This document shows positions 11,882 through 19,961 of a stretch of 64,000 nucleotides of DNA, piece by piece (position 1 is the first letter of the stretch; each line of letters opens with the position of its first letter). Position numbers and translations under genes: made by a program. The notes beneath the pieces were generated by a model. It saw nothing but the letters and a program-made list of their open reading frames with translations, made no database searches and was not told where the DNA came from. Source of the stretch: Myxococcus stipitatus (GTDB lineage: Bacteria > Myxococcota > Myxococcia > Myxococcales > Myxococcaceae); the NCBI RefSeq assembly GCF_037414475.1, contig NZ_CP147913.1:4030001-4094000 (forward strand), given 5' to 3'.

Positions 11882-11953
11882 TACACGCCCCGGGAGTCGA
11901 ACCCGGCGAGTCGGTGTGTCGAACCGATGCCGTCACCCGCTGGCTCGGCGTGC
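11882..11953 (-). tRNA. tRNA-Val-like (GAC), C33
   Basis: Folds as a cloverleaf: acceptor GCACGCC/GGCGTGT with a G-U first pair, a weak three-pair D stem (GCC/GGC), anticodon stem TCGGT/ACCGA, T arm CCGGG-TTCGACT-CCCGG. The seven-base anticodon loop is TCGACAC, so the anticodon is GAC (Val, codon GUC) and position 33 is C instead of the almost universal U. Third and last of the locus-1 array. CCA is not encoded. The weak D arm and C33 mean it may not decode normally. Confidence 0.7.
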
Positions 11954-11961
11954 ATGGGAAG

Positions 11962-12035
11962 TGGTCCTGGCAAGAGTCGAACTTGCCGCCTCTCGGTTCG
12001 CACCCGAGCGCTCTCATCCACTGAGCTACAGGACC
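11962..12035 (-). tRNA. tRNA-Arg (GCG)
   Basis: A complete cloverleaf: acceptor GGTCCTG/CAGGACC with A73, D arm GCTC/GAGC, anticodon stem CTCGG/CCGAG with loop GTGCGAA, T arm GCAAG-TTCGACT-CTTGC. Anticodon GCG reads CGC (Arg). Bacteria normally read CGC with ACG edited to ICG, so a GCG anticodon is unusual. Position 32 is G. CCA is not encoded. Second gene of the locus-1 array. Confidence 0.85.
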
Positions 12036-12050
12036 TGAAGGATTGCTGAG

Positions 12051-12123
12051 TACCCCGTACGGGAATCGAACCCGTCTTTCCGCAGTGAGAGTGCGGTGTC
12101 CTTCGCCAATAGACGAACGGGGC
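12051..12123 (-). tRNA. tRNA-Glu (CTC)
   Basis: A well-formed tRNA: acceptor GCCCCGT/ACGGGGT with A73, D arm GTCT/AGGAC, anticodon stem CCGCA/TGCGG with loop CTCTCAC (U33, anticodon CTC, codon GAG), T arm ACGGG-TTCGATT-CCCGT. The body resembles ordinary bacterial tRNA-Glu. CCA is not encoded. First tRNA of the locus-1 array, about 28 bases beyond the terminator hairpin of the short peptide gene. Confidence 0.92.
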
Positions 12124-12150
12124 AGGTGGGTACTGCGAGCGAGGGGACCC

Positions 12151-12192
12151 GGGAAAAGACAGAGGCCGGGTCCCCTCTGGGAGCCCGGCCTC
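12151..12192 (-). terminator. Intrinsic terminator between peptide gene and tRNA array 1
   Basis: On the minus strand a 14-base stem (GAGGCCGGG.TCCC with GGGG.CCCGGCCTC, one C/A mismatch, loop AGA) is followed by TGTCTTTTCCC. It sits between the short peptide gene and tRNA-Glu, so the array can only be made by read-through or by a promoter in about 28 bases. A near-identical hairpin occupies the same place in the second locus. Confidence 0.8.
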
Positions 12193-12230
12193 GAGACCTT
12201 CCGCCACGTCAGGCGACGCGGCGTGCAGGC

Positions 12231-12389
12231 TCAAAGTCCAGGCGGGGCACCGCGGAAGGAAGCAATTCCATCCAGCAGCTCGTCGTCCTCGGAAGCGGTG
12301 TCACGTTCGGTGTTCTCGAACAGCACGTCGATGCCGCGGACAGTGTCGTACATGTGCTTGGGATTCATCGGGCTCATTGGAGTGACCAT
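12231..12389 (-). CDS. Short peptide A, first gene of tRNA locus 1
   Basis: A 52-residue peptide starting MVTPMSPMNPKHMYDTVRGI and ending GAPPGL. I do not recognise a family. It is real rather than chance because its N-terminal half matches a second short peptide at 24505-24660 (SPMNP, five residues, DTV, one residue, GID, one residue, L), both end in PPG plus one residue, and both sit in the same arrangement. The C-terminal half is acidic (TERDTASEDDELLD). ATG 12389 lies 12 bases after AAAGGAG, inside a 17-base leader shared with locus 2. It has no signal peptide, and no modification enzyme is nearby. It could be a leader peptide, a small effector or a peptide precursor. The longer frame upstream of it is not used. 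Confidence 0.72.
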   Translation of the reverse strand: MVTPMSPMNPKHMYDTVRGIDVLFENTERDTASEDDELLDGIASFRGAPPGL

Positions 12390-12397
12390 CGGTGGGG

Positions 12398-12414
12398 CAC
12401 CGCTCCTTTCGCCG
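12398..12414 (-). promoter_or_regulatory. Conserved 17-base leader with ribosome-binding site, locus 1
   Basis: The minus-strand sequence CGGCGAAAGGAGCGGTG is identical to the one before the second short peptide. It contains a strong AAAGGAG site. In locus 1 the distance from GGAG to the ATG is longer (about 12 bases). Identity over 17 bases in otherwise diverged flanks suggests selection on the leader, not only on the ribosome-binding site. Confidence 0.7.
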
Positions 12415-12449
12415 TGGACAGACGCCGCGGGATTTGTCACCTGACGGGA

Positions 12450-13238
12450 ATGAGTGCCCATGAAACAACGGGCGAGTACACGGAGCTGCCCGTGCCTGGC
12501 GTCCTCGCGGACCGGGTGGACGCCTTCTGGCGTTTCGTCGCGGCGCCGCGCCGCGAGGGCACCACTCCCCTCCTCCAGCGAATCCTCCCCGACGGCTGCA
12601 CCGACCTCATCGTCCGCTTTCCGGATGTGCGCTCCGTGGGCAATGGCACCGAGCCTCGCGTCACACTCGTCGGCCCCATGGAGCGATTCGCGCTCATGGA
12701 CCCCGAGCCAGGCTCGGTGTGCCTCGGCATCCGGCTCAAGCCCGGGTGGGCCATGGCGCTGCTGGGCGTGAGTCCCAAGGAACTGCGCAACCTCTCCGTC
12801 AATGTGGAGGACTGTGCCCCCGCCTTTCTTCACCTCCAGCAACGGCTCGCGTCGGCCCGCTCACTCGAACATGCATTGGCCATGCTTCGGGATGAGTTCT
12901 CGCTGCGCAACGCCCACCCGCATCACCTGCCGAGCGCCCGCACCGCTCACGCCCTGCATTGCCTCCAGTCCTCCTCGGGGCAGATGTCCATGTCCCGGCT
13001 CGCACGAACCGTGGGCATCAGCGAGCGCACCTTGCACCGGGACATCCTGGAGGCGGCCGGTGTGGCCCCCAAGCTGCTTGCCCGAGTCCTGCGGTTCCAG
13101 CGGGCGCTGACACACCTGCGCTCGGGGCGCCTGGACCTGAGCGCCCTGGCGCTCGATTGCGGTTACGCGGACCAGTCCCACTTCACGCGCGAGGTTCGCG
13201 AGCTGGCCGGAGTGTCTCCCACCGGGCTGCTGTCCTGA
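12450..13238 (+). CDS. AraC-family transcriptional regulator
   Basis: 262 residues. The C-terminal 100 residues hold two helix-turn-helix motifs: MSMSRLARTVGISERTLHRD, and LSALALDCGYADQSHFTREV with the family signature ending VRELAGVSPTGLL. The N-terminal ~140 residues, beginning ELPVPGVLADRVDAFWRFV with LLQRILPDGCTDLIVRF, resemble the sensor half found in many myxobacterial and actinobacterial AraC proteins. ATG 12450 is chosen over upstream frames that run through the tRNA locus. It diverges from short peptide A, so it could control that locus, which is inference. The VOC-family gene follows 83 bases downstream, and AraC proteins often regulate neighbours. Confidence 0.9.
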   Translation: MSAHETTGEYTELPVPGVLADRVDAFWRFVAAPRREGTTPLLQRILPDGCTDLIVRFPDVRSVGNGTEPRVTLVGPMERFALMDPEPGSVCLGIRLKPGWAMALLGVSPKELRNLSVNVEDCAPAFLHLQQRLASARSLEHALAMLRDEFSLRNAHPHHLPSARTAHALHCLQSSSGQMSMSRLARTVGISERTLHRDILEAAGVAPKLLARVLRFQRALTHLRSGRLDLSALALDCGYADQSHFTREVRELAGVSPTGLLS

Positions 13239-13321
13239 GCCCTGTCCGATTTCTTCAAGACGCCCCGCGGGCGCCATGAGAGACCCGGGCTCATCGCTGT
13301 CCGCTCACCTTGGAGACCCGC

Positions 13322-13711
13322 ATGCAGCTCGGCTACGTCATCTTCTACGTCACGGATGTGCCCGCGACCCTCGCCTTCTACGAGAGCACCTTCGGCCTGA
13401 AGCGGCGCTTCCTCCACGAGAGCAACACCTACGGCGAGCTCGAGACGGGCTCCACGACGTTGGCCTTCGCCTCGGAGGACATGGCGAAAAGCAACGGGCT
13501 CACCGTGCGCTTCCTCCGGCCGCAGGAGACGTCCGCCGCCATGGAGCTCGGGCTCGTCACGCCGGATGTCCCGGCCGCCTTCCAGCGCGCGGTGCAGTCC
13601 GGAGCCATTCCCGTCCAGCCTCCCAAACAGAAGCCCTGGGGACAGACGGTGGCCTACGTGAAGGACCTCAATGGCGTGCTGGTGGAGCTCTGCTCACCCA
13701 TGGCCACGTGA
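13322..13711 (+). CDS. VOC/glyoxalase-fold protein
   Basis: A 129-residue single VOC module: MQLGYVIFYVTDVPATLAFYESTFGLKRRF at the start is the classic first beta-alpha-beta unit, and VAYVKDLNGVLVELCSP closes the second. Paired units suggest a metal site, with the C-terminal Glu of VELC as one ligand. Members include glyoxalase I, bleomycin-resistance binding proteins and dioxygenases, and the substrate is unknown here. ATG 13322 has GGAG seven bases upstream. Placed after the AraC regulator in the same direction, so possibly its target. Confidence 0.9.
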   Translation: MQLGYVIFYVTDVPATLAFYESTFGLKRRFLHESNTYGELETGSTTLAFASEDMAKSNGLTVRFLRPQETSAAMELGLVTPDVPAAFQRAVQSGAIPVQPPKQKPWGQTVAYVKDLNGVLVELCSPMAT

Positions 13712-13795
13712 CGTGAGGGATTGAGACACGGCGCATCGCAACGGTGCGCCACCGAGGTAGCATCGACGGGAACTCTCGAAGGGGGGGAAGCCGTC

Positions 13796-14599
13796 ATGCG
13801 AGGAGGTCTCGTGGCCATCTGCCTGCTGGGCGTACTGGTGGGCGCTCGGGCCGATGCGAAGAGTGTCGCGCTCATCTGGAAGGGCGCGAAGACCCAGGCC
13901 GACGCGGAGGCATTCTTCCGGGCCGCGTGGGGCGAAATCGAGACGCTCCTCGAGAAGACGAAGTGGGAGCTCCCCGAGGGCTTCCCGAAGCTGGTGCGCA
14001 GCGACAGCATGGCGGGCCTCAAGCCGGGCTTCTGGGTCTGGCTGGTGGGTGTCTGCGACCCGGAAGGCGCGGCGTCCGCGCTGACGCACCTCAAGGTATT
14101 CGCCCCCGACGCCTATGCGCGCGACGTGGAGGTGGAGGCCATGGACCGGGCATGTCCAAGCATCGGCGACGCGCCCTTGGTCTCACGGAAGGAGACGCTC
14201 TCCTTGTCCAAGGGGCTGAAGCTGCGGGTCATCACCCAGGAGGAGACCCAAGCCCCCGAGCCGGACGACGAGTTCGGAGAGCAATTCACCCAGACCCGGT
14301 ACTACTTCGTGCTGCTGGGCAAGAAGGGGGAATTGCTCGGGTCGGCGGACGTGGTGGGCGAAGAGGACTTCAACGGCGACGTGCGCCAGGGCCCGACGGC
14401 GTACCGCTGCCAGTTGGAGGGCATCGAACGCTCAGGCGCTGATTCACTGGTGCTGACCCGGAGCTGCCGGGCGGGGGCTGCGGAGTGTGGCTCCACCGTG
14501 AGCGCCGAGGAGGTCACCCGGGTGACGGTGCGTGGCGCCACGCTCTCCCGTGGAGCCACGACGCGTCGGAACGAGCAGACGATGGAGTGCGGCGACTGA
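13796..14599 (+). CDS. Secreted hypothetical protein
   Basis: 267 residues with a signal peptide (MRGGLVAICLLGVLVGARADA, cut near residue 20). The mature protein starts KSVALIWKGAKTQADAEAF, is acidic in the middle (PEPDDEFGEQFTQ) and ends with four Cys in the last 45 residues (RSCRAGAAECGS, MECGD), plausible for disulphides. I do not recognise a family. ATG 13796 follows GGGGGGGAAGCC. Likely periplasmic. It converges with the membrane glycosyltransferase-like gene ten bases away. Confidence 0.75.
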   Translation: MRGGLVAICLLGVLVGARADAKSVALIWKGAKTQADAEAFFRAAWGEIETLLEKTKWELPEGFPKLVRSDSMAGLKPGFWVWLVGVCDPEGAASALTHLKVFAPDAYARDVEVEAMDRACPSIGDAPLVSRKETLSLSKGLKLRVITQEETQAPEPDDEFGEQFTQTRYYFVLLGKKGELLGSADVVGEEDFNGDVRQGPTAYRCQLEGIERSGADSLVLTRSCRAGAAECGSTVSAEEVTRVTVRGATLSRGATTRRNEQTMECGD

Positions 14600-14609
14600 G
14601 CACTCCGAA

Positions 14610-16019
14610 TCAGCGGGGCTTGGAGGGTGACTCCGCCTGCTCGGGCGGACACACCAACAACGCGAGCGTGGCGAACACCGCGATGACCGACCAGTAGATG
14701 AACCGGAAGTCCGAGCCAATGCCGATGACCAGATAGGCAGACGCGTATGCCAGGCCGGACAGCCCGGTGAAGAACGCCAGCGAGTGGCGCTTCACCTTCC
14801 TGAGCGCCACGAGCGTCACAGCCACCAACCCCAGCATCCACAACCAACCCCGGAACAGGAACGAGCCATCCACGACGTCCTCAATGCGGTGGAATGTCTG
14901 GAAGAGATAGCCTTCAGTCGGAGGACGCAGCTGCCAGGAATTGGGGTCAATCTGACGATGAAAGGCCGCCCACACCGGGAAATGGTCGGCGCCCAACATC
15001 CGCCGGAAGACCGCCAACCGATGTTTCATCCACGTCGTGGGGTACTGGGGCACGACGCGCTTCCATTCGGCCACCAGCGCCTCGCGACGTGCCTCCAACG
15101 ACTGAAACGGAATGGGACGTGCGCCTTCGGCCCCGTCGAAGAGACGCCACACATGGTGGATGTTATAGAGCTTGGCCAACTCCTGCGGCGAGGTATCCCC
15201 CGTCAGGCTGGAGTTCGAGAACGCCTCCGGGTGCGCCACATAGATGGCGGACAGGTCGTAGAGGAAGAGCTGCCCCGCTGCCCAAGCGCGGCTCGCATGG
15301 AGGCTGCGATTCACCACCGACGGCGTGAGGACGAGCACTGGCACCACGACCATGAAGAGCAGGGCCTGAGCCGGAAAACGCCAGCGAGGTGAGGGGGCCC
15401 ATTGAGCCACCACGGGAATGGCCAACGGCACCGCCGCGATGAGGGCATTGTGGCGATAGGCCACGCCGGCACACAGCAGGAGCAGCGCCCAGACCGGCCG
15501 CCGCCCCTTGAGCGCAGCCACCGCGCCCAGAAGCAACGCGGCCACCATGACGTCCTTCCAAAGCACGACCGCCAGTGCCCAGACCGTGGGAACGAGAAGG
15601 AAGGCTCCGAAGACCACCAGACCACGCCGGCCCGCTCGGGCGTCCGAGGAGCGGACCAACAGCGCCATGCCTCCGCTCAGCATCGCCAGCTGAAGCACGA
15701 GGACGAGCCAGGGCGTCCCCACGAGCCTTCCGCTGAGGCCAAGCAGCCAGGAGCCCAGGGGCGGGTGGATGTCGGCGTAGCTCCCCGAGAGTCCCTGTCC
15801 ATACTGGTCGAGAGAGTCACCCGACATCAGGCCCGGCTGGACCGCGACAGCGAGCAGCACCACCCAGAGCAACATACCGAAGCGGGCCACCCGCCTGCGC
15901 GAGTCCGCCTGACCGAGGAAGCCTCCCGCGGGCTCGCCGTTCGACTTCACGTCGCGGGGAACCACCGCCGTGGAGGGTTCGGGGACCTGCTGGACCGGGG
16001 AGCTCTGCTGCGTATTCAT
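14610..16019 (-). CDS. Multi-pass GT-C-like membrane protein
   Basis: A 469-residue integral membrane protein with about ten hydrophobic helices after a Pro/Ser-rich cytosolic N-terminus of ~45 residues. The first outside loop, SGDSLDQYGQGLSGSYADIHPP, has the acidic plus HPP layout seen in GT-C (family 39/83-like) lipid-linked sugar transferases, and a large outside loop with Trp and Arg lies near 240-375. It would use a polyprenyl-phosphate sugar to modify a lipid or protein, but the family is inferred from layout only. ATG 16019 follows AAGGGGGCTTCC. No operon partner. Confidence 0.6.
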   Translation of the reverse strand: MNTQQSSPVQQVPEPSTAVVPRDVKSNGEPAGGFLGQADSRRRVARFGMLLWVVLLAVAVQPGLMSGDSLDQYGQGLSGSYADIHPPLGSWLLGLSGRLVGTPWLVLVLQLAMLSGGMALLVRSSDARAGRRGLVVFGAFLLVPTVWALAVVLWKDVMVAALLLGAVAALKGRRPVWALLLLCAGVAYRHNALIAAVPLAIPVVAQWAPSPRWRFPAQALLFMVVVPVLVLTPSVVNRSLHASRAWAAGQLFLYDLSAIYVAHPEAFSNSSLTGDTSPQELAKLYNIHHVWRLFDGAEGARPIPFQSLEARREALVAEWKRVVPQYPTTWMKHRLAVFRRMLGADHFPVWAAFHRQIDPNSWQLRPPTEGYLFQTFHRIEDVVDGSFLFRGWLWMLGLVAVTLVALRKVKRHSLAFFTGLSGLAYASAYLVIGIGSDFRFIYWSVIAVFATLALLVCPPEQAESPSKPR

Positions 16020-16177
16020 GGAAGCCCCCTTATCGCTGCAAACGTCGGACACTTCCAGGGTGGAGCACACACCAAAGCACTCGGCCGACGCCTGCTCGCC
16101 AGGCGGCACATGGGTGTGGTGGCACACACAACCTACATGCATGGCGGCGCTCGAAGCGGCCTTCACCCTGGGCCACG
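16020..16177. other. Intergenic region upstream of the GT-C-like gene
   Basis: Part of a 523-base gap between the GT-C-like gene and the gene at 16543. I see a ribosome-binding site for the leftward gene and no supported gene. The rest of the gap, 16277-16542, follows a short gene remnant and also holds nothing I can identify. Confidence 0.4.
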
Positions 16178-16276
16178 ATGACGACGTTCGATGGATTCAT
16201 CGCGGGACCCAACAACGAGTTGGACTGGGCTGTCTGGGAAGAGGCCATGGACCGCGACGCCACGACCCTCCAGTGA
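16178..16276 (+). pseudogene. Remnant of a RibD-C/dihydrofolate reductase-like gene
   Basis: A 32-codon stub beginning MTTFDGFIAGPNNELDW. The DGFIAGPN.ELDW stretch is the N-terminal signature of the dihydrofolate-reductase-like (RibD C-terminal) family of about 180-200 residues. Usually some eight residues precede DGF and the NADP-binding body follows. Here the frame closes after LQ and I find no continuation, so it is probably a decayed copy. Chance similarity is possible over so short a stretch. Confidence 0.45.
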
Positions 16277-16542
16277 GCCAGAGCACCTCATCACACGACA
16301 CTTCAACGAGAAGCCGAAGGTCGTCGTCGCCGTCACTCCACAGCCACTCCTCTGGAAGAACGAGGAGCAGATGGTCATCACCAACCGCCTGAGCAGGTCC
16401 AAGCCCTCAAGGCCAGCGTATGCCTCGACGGCGCCCCTCCTGCACGACAAAGCCCAAGAGGACACGTCGCCGCCAATCACAGTCATGGGGCACGGCCACG
16501 AGCGGGCGTTTACCGGGCAGTCGCGCCGTGCGACAAGGGCCC

Positions 16543-17847
16543 ATGGCCAACTGGAAGCGCTTGCAGAAGCTCAATGGCGGCGATGCCATCATGTTCATGG
16601 ACCCGCGGCTCGACACCCAGGACGAGGTCTGGTTCACCTCGCAAGGTGGCGAACCACGGGTCTGGAGCAGCGGCATCCTCTTCAAGGATGAGCGCAAGGC
16701 ACTGAAGTCCTCGTCACCCGTGTCAGCGCGGTACACGCTCTTCCTGTTGAAGAGCGACCTCTTCGTGGACGTCGAGGTCCGAGGCTCGGCGGCAGTGCTC
16801 CGCCGAGGTGTGCTCAACGGCCCCTGCAACGTGACACGCGTTGACGGTGAGCAGGTCGAGGACCTCCTCACTCGCTACAGGAAGCTCGGCTTCCGCGACG
16901 GTTCGCCGTGGAATGCGACCCGCGGCCTGGTGACGCTCCGCGAGTACCGCAAGGGTGCCTCCTCGCCGGTCTGGACCGTGAAGGTCGATGGAAACAACAC
17001 CGTCGAGAACGCTCGCAAGGTGACGTCGCACCCGGACCGGGACACCGCCATCGCCCACGCCCACAAGCGCATCCTCGCCCAGGAAAAGGCGGGCTTCACC
17101 CTCTCCAACCTGGAGCTCGTGGACGCGGCCTACGCGAACCCCACGCCCAAGCCCGCCAAGGGTGCTCCCAAGCGCGCCGCGCCGCCCAAGGCGCCTCGCT
17201 TCGACAAACCCCTGGATGAATTCAAGGCCGTCGATACCTCGGTCGCGATGCTCAAGAGCCTCCATGAGCGCATCCCCATGCTGCATCTCGTCGCGGAGCT
17301 GGTTGATGCGAAGCAGGACCGGCAGCGGCTGGACGCGGTCGTGCAGCACGTCGCCTTCTTCACTCGCATGCACAAGCGCCGCCTCGGGCGATGGCTGAAC
17401 GTGAAGCCCGGCACACCCAAGAAGGGTGAGTCGAGCTGGAGATACTTCCTGCGCGTCTACGGCTCCATCACCTGGGTTCTCGGAGAGAATGTCGACAAGG
17501 GGCTCCCTGGGTTCCCCTGTGGAAACGTCTCGGGTGGGGGCTGGAGCTGTCTCGAGGTGGGCGACGACATCTACGACATCCGGGAGCTCGCTCGCGCCAC
17601 GCGCAATCCAGCGTTGGGGAGCCTGGAGGTGTTCCACGGAGGCTGGCACACCGGCCGGGCCTTCGCCTTCGACTCTCGCACCTCCTCCACCACGGGAGAG
17701 CGCGCCATCCATCCCTTCGATGAAGGGACACCCTCACTCCCGAAGGAGAGCCGGCCCGAGCGCATCCAGCCCTTCGGGCTCTGGCTCCACCGACGCGTCA
17801 CCCAGCTGACCCGCACCGCGGAGCGCAACCTGCGCGAGCGGCTCTGA
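16543..17847 (+). CDS. Hypothetical protein with WGR-like segment
   Basis: A soluble 434-residue protein that I do not recognise as a whole. The N-terminal ~90 residues, MANWKRLQKLNGGDAIMFMD onward, form a beta-rich unit. Residues near 140-185 (SPVWTVKVDGNN through RDTAIAHAHKRILAQEKAGF) have the W...V...N/R-loop and helix spacing of a WGR-like nucleic-acid-binding module. A Pro/Lys-rich linker (PTPKPAKGAPKRAAPP) precedes a 220-residue C-terminal domain with WRYFLRVYGSITWVLG and GGWHTGRAFAF. ATG 16543 follows ACAAGGGCCC. No neighbours suggest a role. A DNA-related role is only a guess. Confidence 0.7.
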   Translation: MANWKRLQKLNGGDAIMFMDPRLDTQDEVWFTSQGGEPRVWSSGILFKDERKALKSSSPVSARYTLFLLKSDLFVDVEVRGSAAVLRRGVLNGPCNVTRVDGEQVEDLLTRYRKLGFRDGSPWNATRGLVTLREYRKGASSPVWTVKVDGNNTVENARKVTSHPDRDTAIAHAHKRILAQEKAGFTLSNLELVDAAYANPTPKPAKGAPKRAAPPKAPRFDKPLDEFKAVDTSVAMLKSLHERIPMLHLVAELVDAKQDRQRLDAVVQHVAFFTRMHKRRLGRWLNVKPGTPKKGESSWRYFLRVYGSITWVLGENVDKGLPGFPCGNVSGGGWSCLEVGDDIYDIRELARATRNPALGSLEVFHGGWHTGRAFAFDSRTSSTTGERAIHPFDEGTPSLPKESRPERIQPFGLWLHRRVTQLTRTAERNLRERL

Positions 17848-17862
17848 GCCCTGCGCGGGGGC

Positions 17863-18780
17863 TCAGCTCAACACGACACAGCCACGCTCACGAAGCCCTG
17901 GGGGCGGAGCCAGTCCAGTCCAGCGCAGATCAAGCTTCTCCAGCGCTGGCATCGACTCCAGTCCCTTCGGAAGTGAAGTGAGTGGATTGGCGCGCAGGTC
18001 CAGCGCTCTCAACCGAGGCAGTCGCACGAGGGCGTCCGGAAGCACCGTGAGGCGATTCTCGCGAAGGTCGAGGTGGCGCAACTCCCCCAGCGCTCCCAAC
18101 TCCGCCGGGAGAGACGTCAGGTGATTGCCGCGCAGGTGGAGCTCTCGCAGCAGCGAGAGCTTCCCGAGTGCCCCGGGGAGTTCTCGAAGGCCCGCGTGGA
18201 GAAGGCGCAGCTCGACGAGCCCCCGCATCCGCCCGATGGATTCAGGAAGTCGCTCGAGCGGATTCTCGCCTGCGTTCAGGTAGTGCACAGCGGTGAGCTC
18301 ACCGAGCGCGTCGGGCAACCGTGTGAGGCGGTTCTCGTGGACGTAGAGAATCTCCAGCTCACGTAGGGCGCCCATGCTGTCCGGCAGCGCGCCGATGCGA
18401 TTGTGGCCCAGGTCCAGCGTCTTCAAACGAGTGAAGGCCCCGATGACCGCCGGCACCGTCTCCAGCCCCATCTCATGAAGGTACAACTGCTCGAGTGACG
18501 AGAAGTCTCGCGCCGCCACCTCCAACACGCCAGGTGCCCGAGCCACCGCCTCTCGCAAGGCCATGAGCGACTCGCGGTCGCGTCCCTCCCGCCGGTGAAG
18601 GAGCGCCATCCCATAGTGCGCGGCCGCGCTCTCGGGCTGCTCGCGCAGCTTCTCCTCCAGCATCACCCGCGCACGTGAGGGCTCCGAGTCGAGCAACCCT
18701 CGGAGCGCCTCCAGCTTCGACAGGTCTGAATCAGCGCTCCAAGCCTCACCGGCATCTCCACCCAACCCACGCACGCTCAT
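17863..18780 (-). CDS. Leucine-rich repeat protein
   Basis: 305 residues. The first ~95 form a TPR-like helical region (ESAAAHYGMALLHRREGRDRE). From about 110 to 300 there are at least eight 23-residue leucine-rich repeats of the SDS22/plant-like type (L..LDLGHNRIGALP, L..LYVHENRLTRLP, L..LHLRGNHLTSLP and so on). They form a curved binding surface, so this is a protein-interaction scaffold. No signal peptide. ATG 18780 has GGAGG eight bases upstream. It lies 14 bases after the MpaB-type oxygenase gene in the same direction, so they form an operon. Confidence 0.92.
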   Translation of the reverse strand: MSVRGLGGDAGEAWSADSDLSKLEALRGLLDSEPSRARVMLEEKLREQPESAAAHYGMALLHRREGRDRESLMALREAVARAPGVLEVAARDFSSLEQLYLHEMGLETVPAVIGAFTRLKTLDLGHNRIGALPDSMGALRELEILYVHENRLTRLPDALGELTAVHYLNAGENPLERLPESIGRMRGLVELRLLHAGLRELPGALGKLSLLRELHLRGNHLTSLPAELGALGELRHLDLRENRLTVLPDALVRLPRLRALDLRANPLTSLPKGLESMPALEKLDLRWTGLAPPPGLRERGCVVLS

Positions 18781-18794
18781 CCTGCCTCCAGCGA

Positions 18795-19952
18795 CTACGA
18801 CGCCACGACCGAGGGCTGTCCCAGGTCCCAGGATTCCTGAAGCGACTGTGGGATACGGAACGCCACCCGGCCGCCCCCAGTCTCGGAGGAGTGCAGCCCC
18901 TCCAGCAACTTGCGCGACAAGGAGGCGGAGATTTTCGCCGCGAACCCCGACTGATCCTGCGCCTCGTCCGCGACGGAGAACATCCAGCGCATCGGCCCCA
19001 CCAGGAACCGCGTCCAGTCCGTCTTCTCGAGCCCCACGGCATCCGCCACCGCCTCGCTGCACAGCTCCCGCATCACCGTCACTGTCACGCCATCCATCAG
19101 CTCGCCCGGCATGCGCATCTTCAGGTAGTCGACGAGCGCACGTGTCAGCGAGGCGCCCTCCGCCGAGGGCCGCACCTGGCGCTCCTGGATGGCCGCCCAG
19201 AGCTGGTGCGCATCCTCCAGGTCTCTTGGCAACAGCGTGGGATGGATGCCCAGGAAGTGGCCAATCACCTTCCAGCAATGGAAGTAGGCCTCCTCCTCCT
19301 CACGCGTGAAGTCGAGCCCCAACCGGGTCAACACCGAAGGAACCAGGGCCAGGGTCAGCAGCGTCGCGACGTGGTCCTCCTGGTTGGCGGGTGTCCCCCA
19401 CTCGGACGCCTGCCACTTGGGGTCGCGCCCGACGTGGTAGCGGATGGTCGAGTGCAGGAGACGAATCTTCTGCGCGGTGCGCACCCCGAATCCGTTCGGC
19501 TCCAAGCCGCCCTCCGCCATGACATCGAGGACGAACTGCGCCGTCTCGATGATGCGGCGATGCACGTGCTTGTCGATGCCCCCTGTCCACGTGAGCACCT
19601 TAGCCGCCTTCGCCCACGCGTAGCAGCACGGCAGTGACCACGTGAAGTACGCCAGGGTCATCTGCATGCCGTAGCGCGCGAAGAGCCGCTGCCCCATGCG
19701 GACCTTCTCCGCGTCCGCCCACTCGGGCCAGTCGTCCGTCTGGTTCAGGTACGTCTCCACCGCGTCCGGCATCTCGGAGGGAACCAGGTGCACGTTCGTC
19801 TGGAGGCTCTGGAGGATGCGATTGACGGTCGCCACCTCGTTGTTGGCGAAGACGGCCTGGATGGCCGCGTCCGCCACGGGCTCCCCCATGAAGCGGAAGG
19901 GCTCCAGCACCTCATCAGACCAACGGCCTCGGGAGGATTCGCTCAATGACAT
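18795..19952 (-). CDS. MpaB/latex-clearing-like oxygenase
   Basis: A 385-residue, mostly helical protein of the DUF2236 / MpaB family, which includes the haem b latex-clearing protein. The KIRLLHSTIRYHVG segment near residue 165-180 holds the Arg/His arrangement used as haem ligand in Lcp. Acidic and His residues near DFTREEEEAYFHCW and GHFLGI follow. No Sec or Tat signal is visible, unlike secreted Lcp, so it is probably intracellular. Substrate unknown. It starts at ATG 19952, ten bases after the SGNH lipoprotein gene in the same direction, and is followed by the LRR gene. The three likely form one transcript. Confidence 0.85.
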   Translation of the reverse strand: MSLSESSRGRWSDEVLEPFRFMGEPVADAAIQAVFANNEVATVNRILQSLQTNVHLVPSEMPDAVETYLNQTDDWPEWADAEKVRMGQRLFARYGMQMTLAYFTWSLPCCYAWAKAAKVLTWTGGIDKHVHRRIIETAQFVLDVMAEGGLEPNGFGVRTAQKIRLLHSTIRYHVGRDPKWQASEWGTPANQEDHVATLLTLALVPSVLTRLGLDFTREEEEAYFHCWKVIGHFLGIHPTLLPRDLEDAHQLWAAIQERQVRPSAEGASLTRALVDYLKMRMPGELMDGVTVTVMRELCSEAVADAVGLEKTDWTRFLVGPMRWMFSVADEAQDQSGFAAKISASLSRKLLEGLHSSETGGGRVAFRIPQSLQESWDLGQPSVVAS

Positions 19953-19961
19953 GGTCGTGAC

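Noticed and set aside
12231-12842. A longer minus-strand frame that contains short peptide A.
   Set aside because: It overlaps the AraC gene for about 390 bases, whereas the peptide starting at 12389 has its own leader and a matching partner in the second locus.
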